Positions 63,454 to 64,000 of a DNA stretch of 64,000 bases are shown here, one piece after another. Numbering within the stretch: position 1 is the first letter of the stretch; each line of letters begins with the position of its first letter. The notes below the pieces were generated by a model that saw nothing but the letters and a program-made list of their open reading frames with translations, was not told the origin of the DNA and ran no database searches. Both the position numbers and the translations under genes were made by a program. Origin of the DNA: Trichomonas vaginalis G3 (Eukaryota; Parabasalia; Trichomonadida; Trichomonadidae); NCBI RefSeq assembly GCF_026262505.1, contig NC_067204.1, positions 6,853,797-6,917,796 on the forward strand, given 5' to 3'.

Positions 63454-64000
63454 AACAATGTTGGTCGTTCCCATGGAATATTTTTGACTTTAATGGTATT
63501 AGTCATGATATGAATCTCAAGGTATGAACGAGGAGAGATGAGAGACTTATATGCTTCCCAAATTTCTTCAAAAGGTAATGTTATACCCGACTGTTTCCAT
63601 ATGAGTTCAATATCATAGCGTGAGAAACCTTGAAAGATAACGAAGTCAGTTATGAGACGTTTTATGTTTAAAGCAAGAAAGCGCCATGTTTGCATAAGTA
63701 TTGCTACAGTTAAATGGTAATGTCTGACTTTAGTTATGATGTTAGCTAATGGTGAGTCAGGCTTTGAAACTAAACCTTTTCCGGCGAAGTCGTCGCAAAC
63801 GAGCAGAGTGTTTGAAGGATATTTTTTGAAGGGGTATTTTGAAAGTTTTGATAGAATGTAGTTTGTCAGTCGTTTCATATCGTAAACTCCTGAGTACTGA
63901 CGTAAGTGGTGTTTGTCAATAATTCTTTCCATCTCCTCAGAAGTCTTTTGCATTCCTGACTGTATGAACTCTACGATGGCATAATATTTTCTCTTACGTC
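63450..64000 (-). CDS. Polinton packaging ATPase (FtsK/HerA-type), N-terminus outside window
   Basis: The frame stays open to the window edge. LLVCDDFAGKG fits a Walker B motif, and TVAILMQTWRFL matches the following sensor region of A32-like genome-packaging ATPases. The Walker A loop should lie beyond the window. In the virus-like form this enzyme pumps DNA into the capsid. Only the C-terminal 183 residues are seen. Confidence 0.72.
   Translation of the reverse strand, partial: RKRKYYAIVEFIQSGMQKTSEEMERIIDKHHLRQYSGVYDMKRLTNYILSKLSKYPFKKYPSNTLLVCDDFAGKGLVSKPDSPLANIITKVRHYHLTVAILMQTWRFLALNIKRLITDFVIFQGFSRYDIELIWKQSGITLPFEEIWEAYKSLISPRSYLEIHIMTNTIKVKNIPWERPTLF

Larger units (their letters stand above)
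38896..64000. mobile_element. Polinton/Maverick virus-like element (fossil), right end outside window
   Basis: At least 25 kb. Genes on both strands include a capsid protein, protein-primed DNA polymerase B, retroviral-type integrase and packaging ATPase, the defining Polinton set. It also has a primase-helicase, KilA-N and HNH proteins and phage-fibre-like proteins. I place the left end near 38.9 kb, where AT-rich host spacer gives way to a GGGGGG-containing non-coding stretch that may be the terminal repeat; only one end is visible, so this is approximate. It looks broken, with something like five to eight breaks plus two insertions (mariner and a hairpin element). Many frames remain open, so it is probably fairly young. 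No maturation protease is seen in the window. Confidence 0.9.

Overview
The window looks like an AT-rich chromosome piece of the parasitic protist Trichomonas vaginalis or a very close relative. The host genes are intron-free and closely packed. Several starts lie 9-36 nt behind a TCA+1Y(T/A) initiator, the trichomonad core promoter. There is an ankyrin protein of the trichomonad DUF3447 type. A 1304-bp mariner has the size and 28-30 bp ends I recall for Tvmar1 of this species. Species assignment is an inference from these traits, not from a database match.

Region 1 (1-38.9 kb) is host chromosome. It carries an RRM/BTB-like gene cut by the window edge, a short protein O-mannosyltransferase, helical and coiled-coil proteins, a Kri1-like ribosome-biogenesis protein, a tubulin tyrosine ligase-like enzyme, a Sec7-PH ARF-GEF, a UBA/SANT/U-box protein, a DUF3447-ankyrin protein, a small local gene family (two whole copies, two fragments) in a segmental duplication, two decayed host genes, a CARMIL-like leucine-rich protein, a BTB-coiled coil-F5/8 type C protein, and ribosomal proteins P1 and L7. 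Mobile DNA is interspersed: two nearly identical 1.25-kb elements (7.3 and 18.0 kb) and a 1.06-kb relative in style (31.3 kb), all with TAAGG ends and 7-bp target duplications, and a 947-bp element (37.0 kb) carrying a block of four long hairpins.

Region 2 (about 38.9 kb to the window edge) is a Polinton/Maverick, a virus-like element treated here as a fossil. Recognisable parts are a capsid protein, protein-primed DNA polymerase B, a primase-helicase, a KilA-N protein, an HNH nuclease, a retroviral-type integrase, phage-fibre and collagen-like proteins, and the packaging ATPase at the edge. Several parts are broken and others are open. It has been invaded twice: by the mariner, inside the primase-helicase gene, and by a 3.57-kb element holding an eight-unit array of hairpin quartets, inside the fibre region.

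The most unusual signals are: (1) two hairpin-quartet arrays of the same 250-bp period and order but nearly unrelated sequence, whose third hairpin is homologous with compensatory base changes, and whose fourth hairpin has its loop inverted in two of eight units; (2) a primase-helicase gene framed by 76-bp near-perfect inverted repeats, each built of iterons at 8-bp spacing around a TTAATTAA palindrome, which suggests a replicon or mobile cassette inside the Polinton; and (3) a shared TTTTTAT(T/C) motif just upstream of many Polinton genes, unlike the host initiator.
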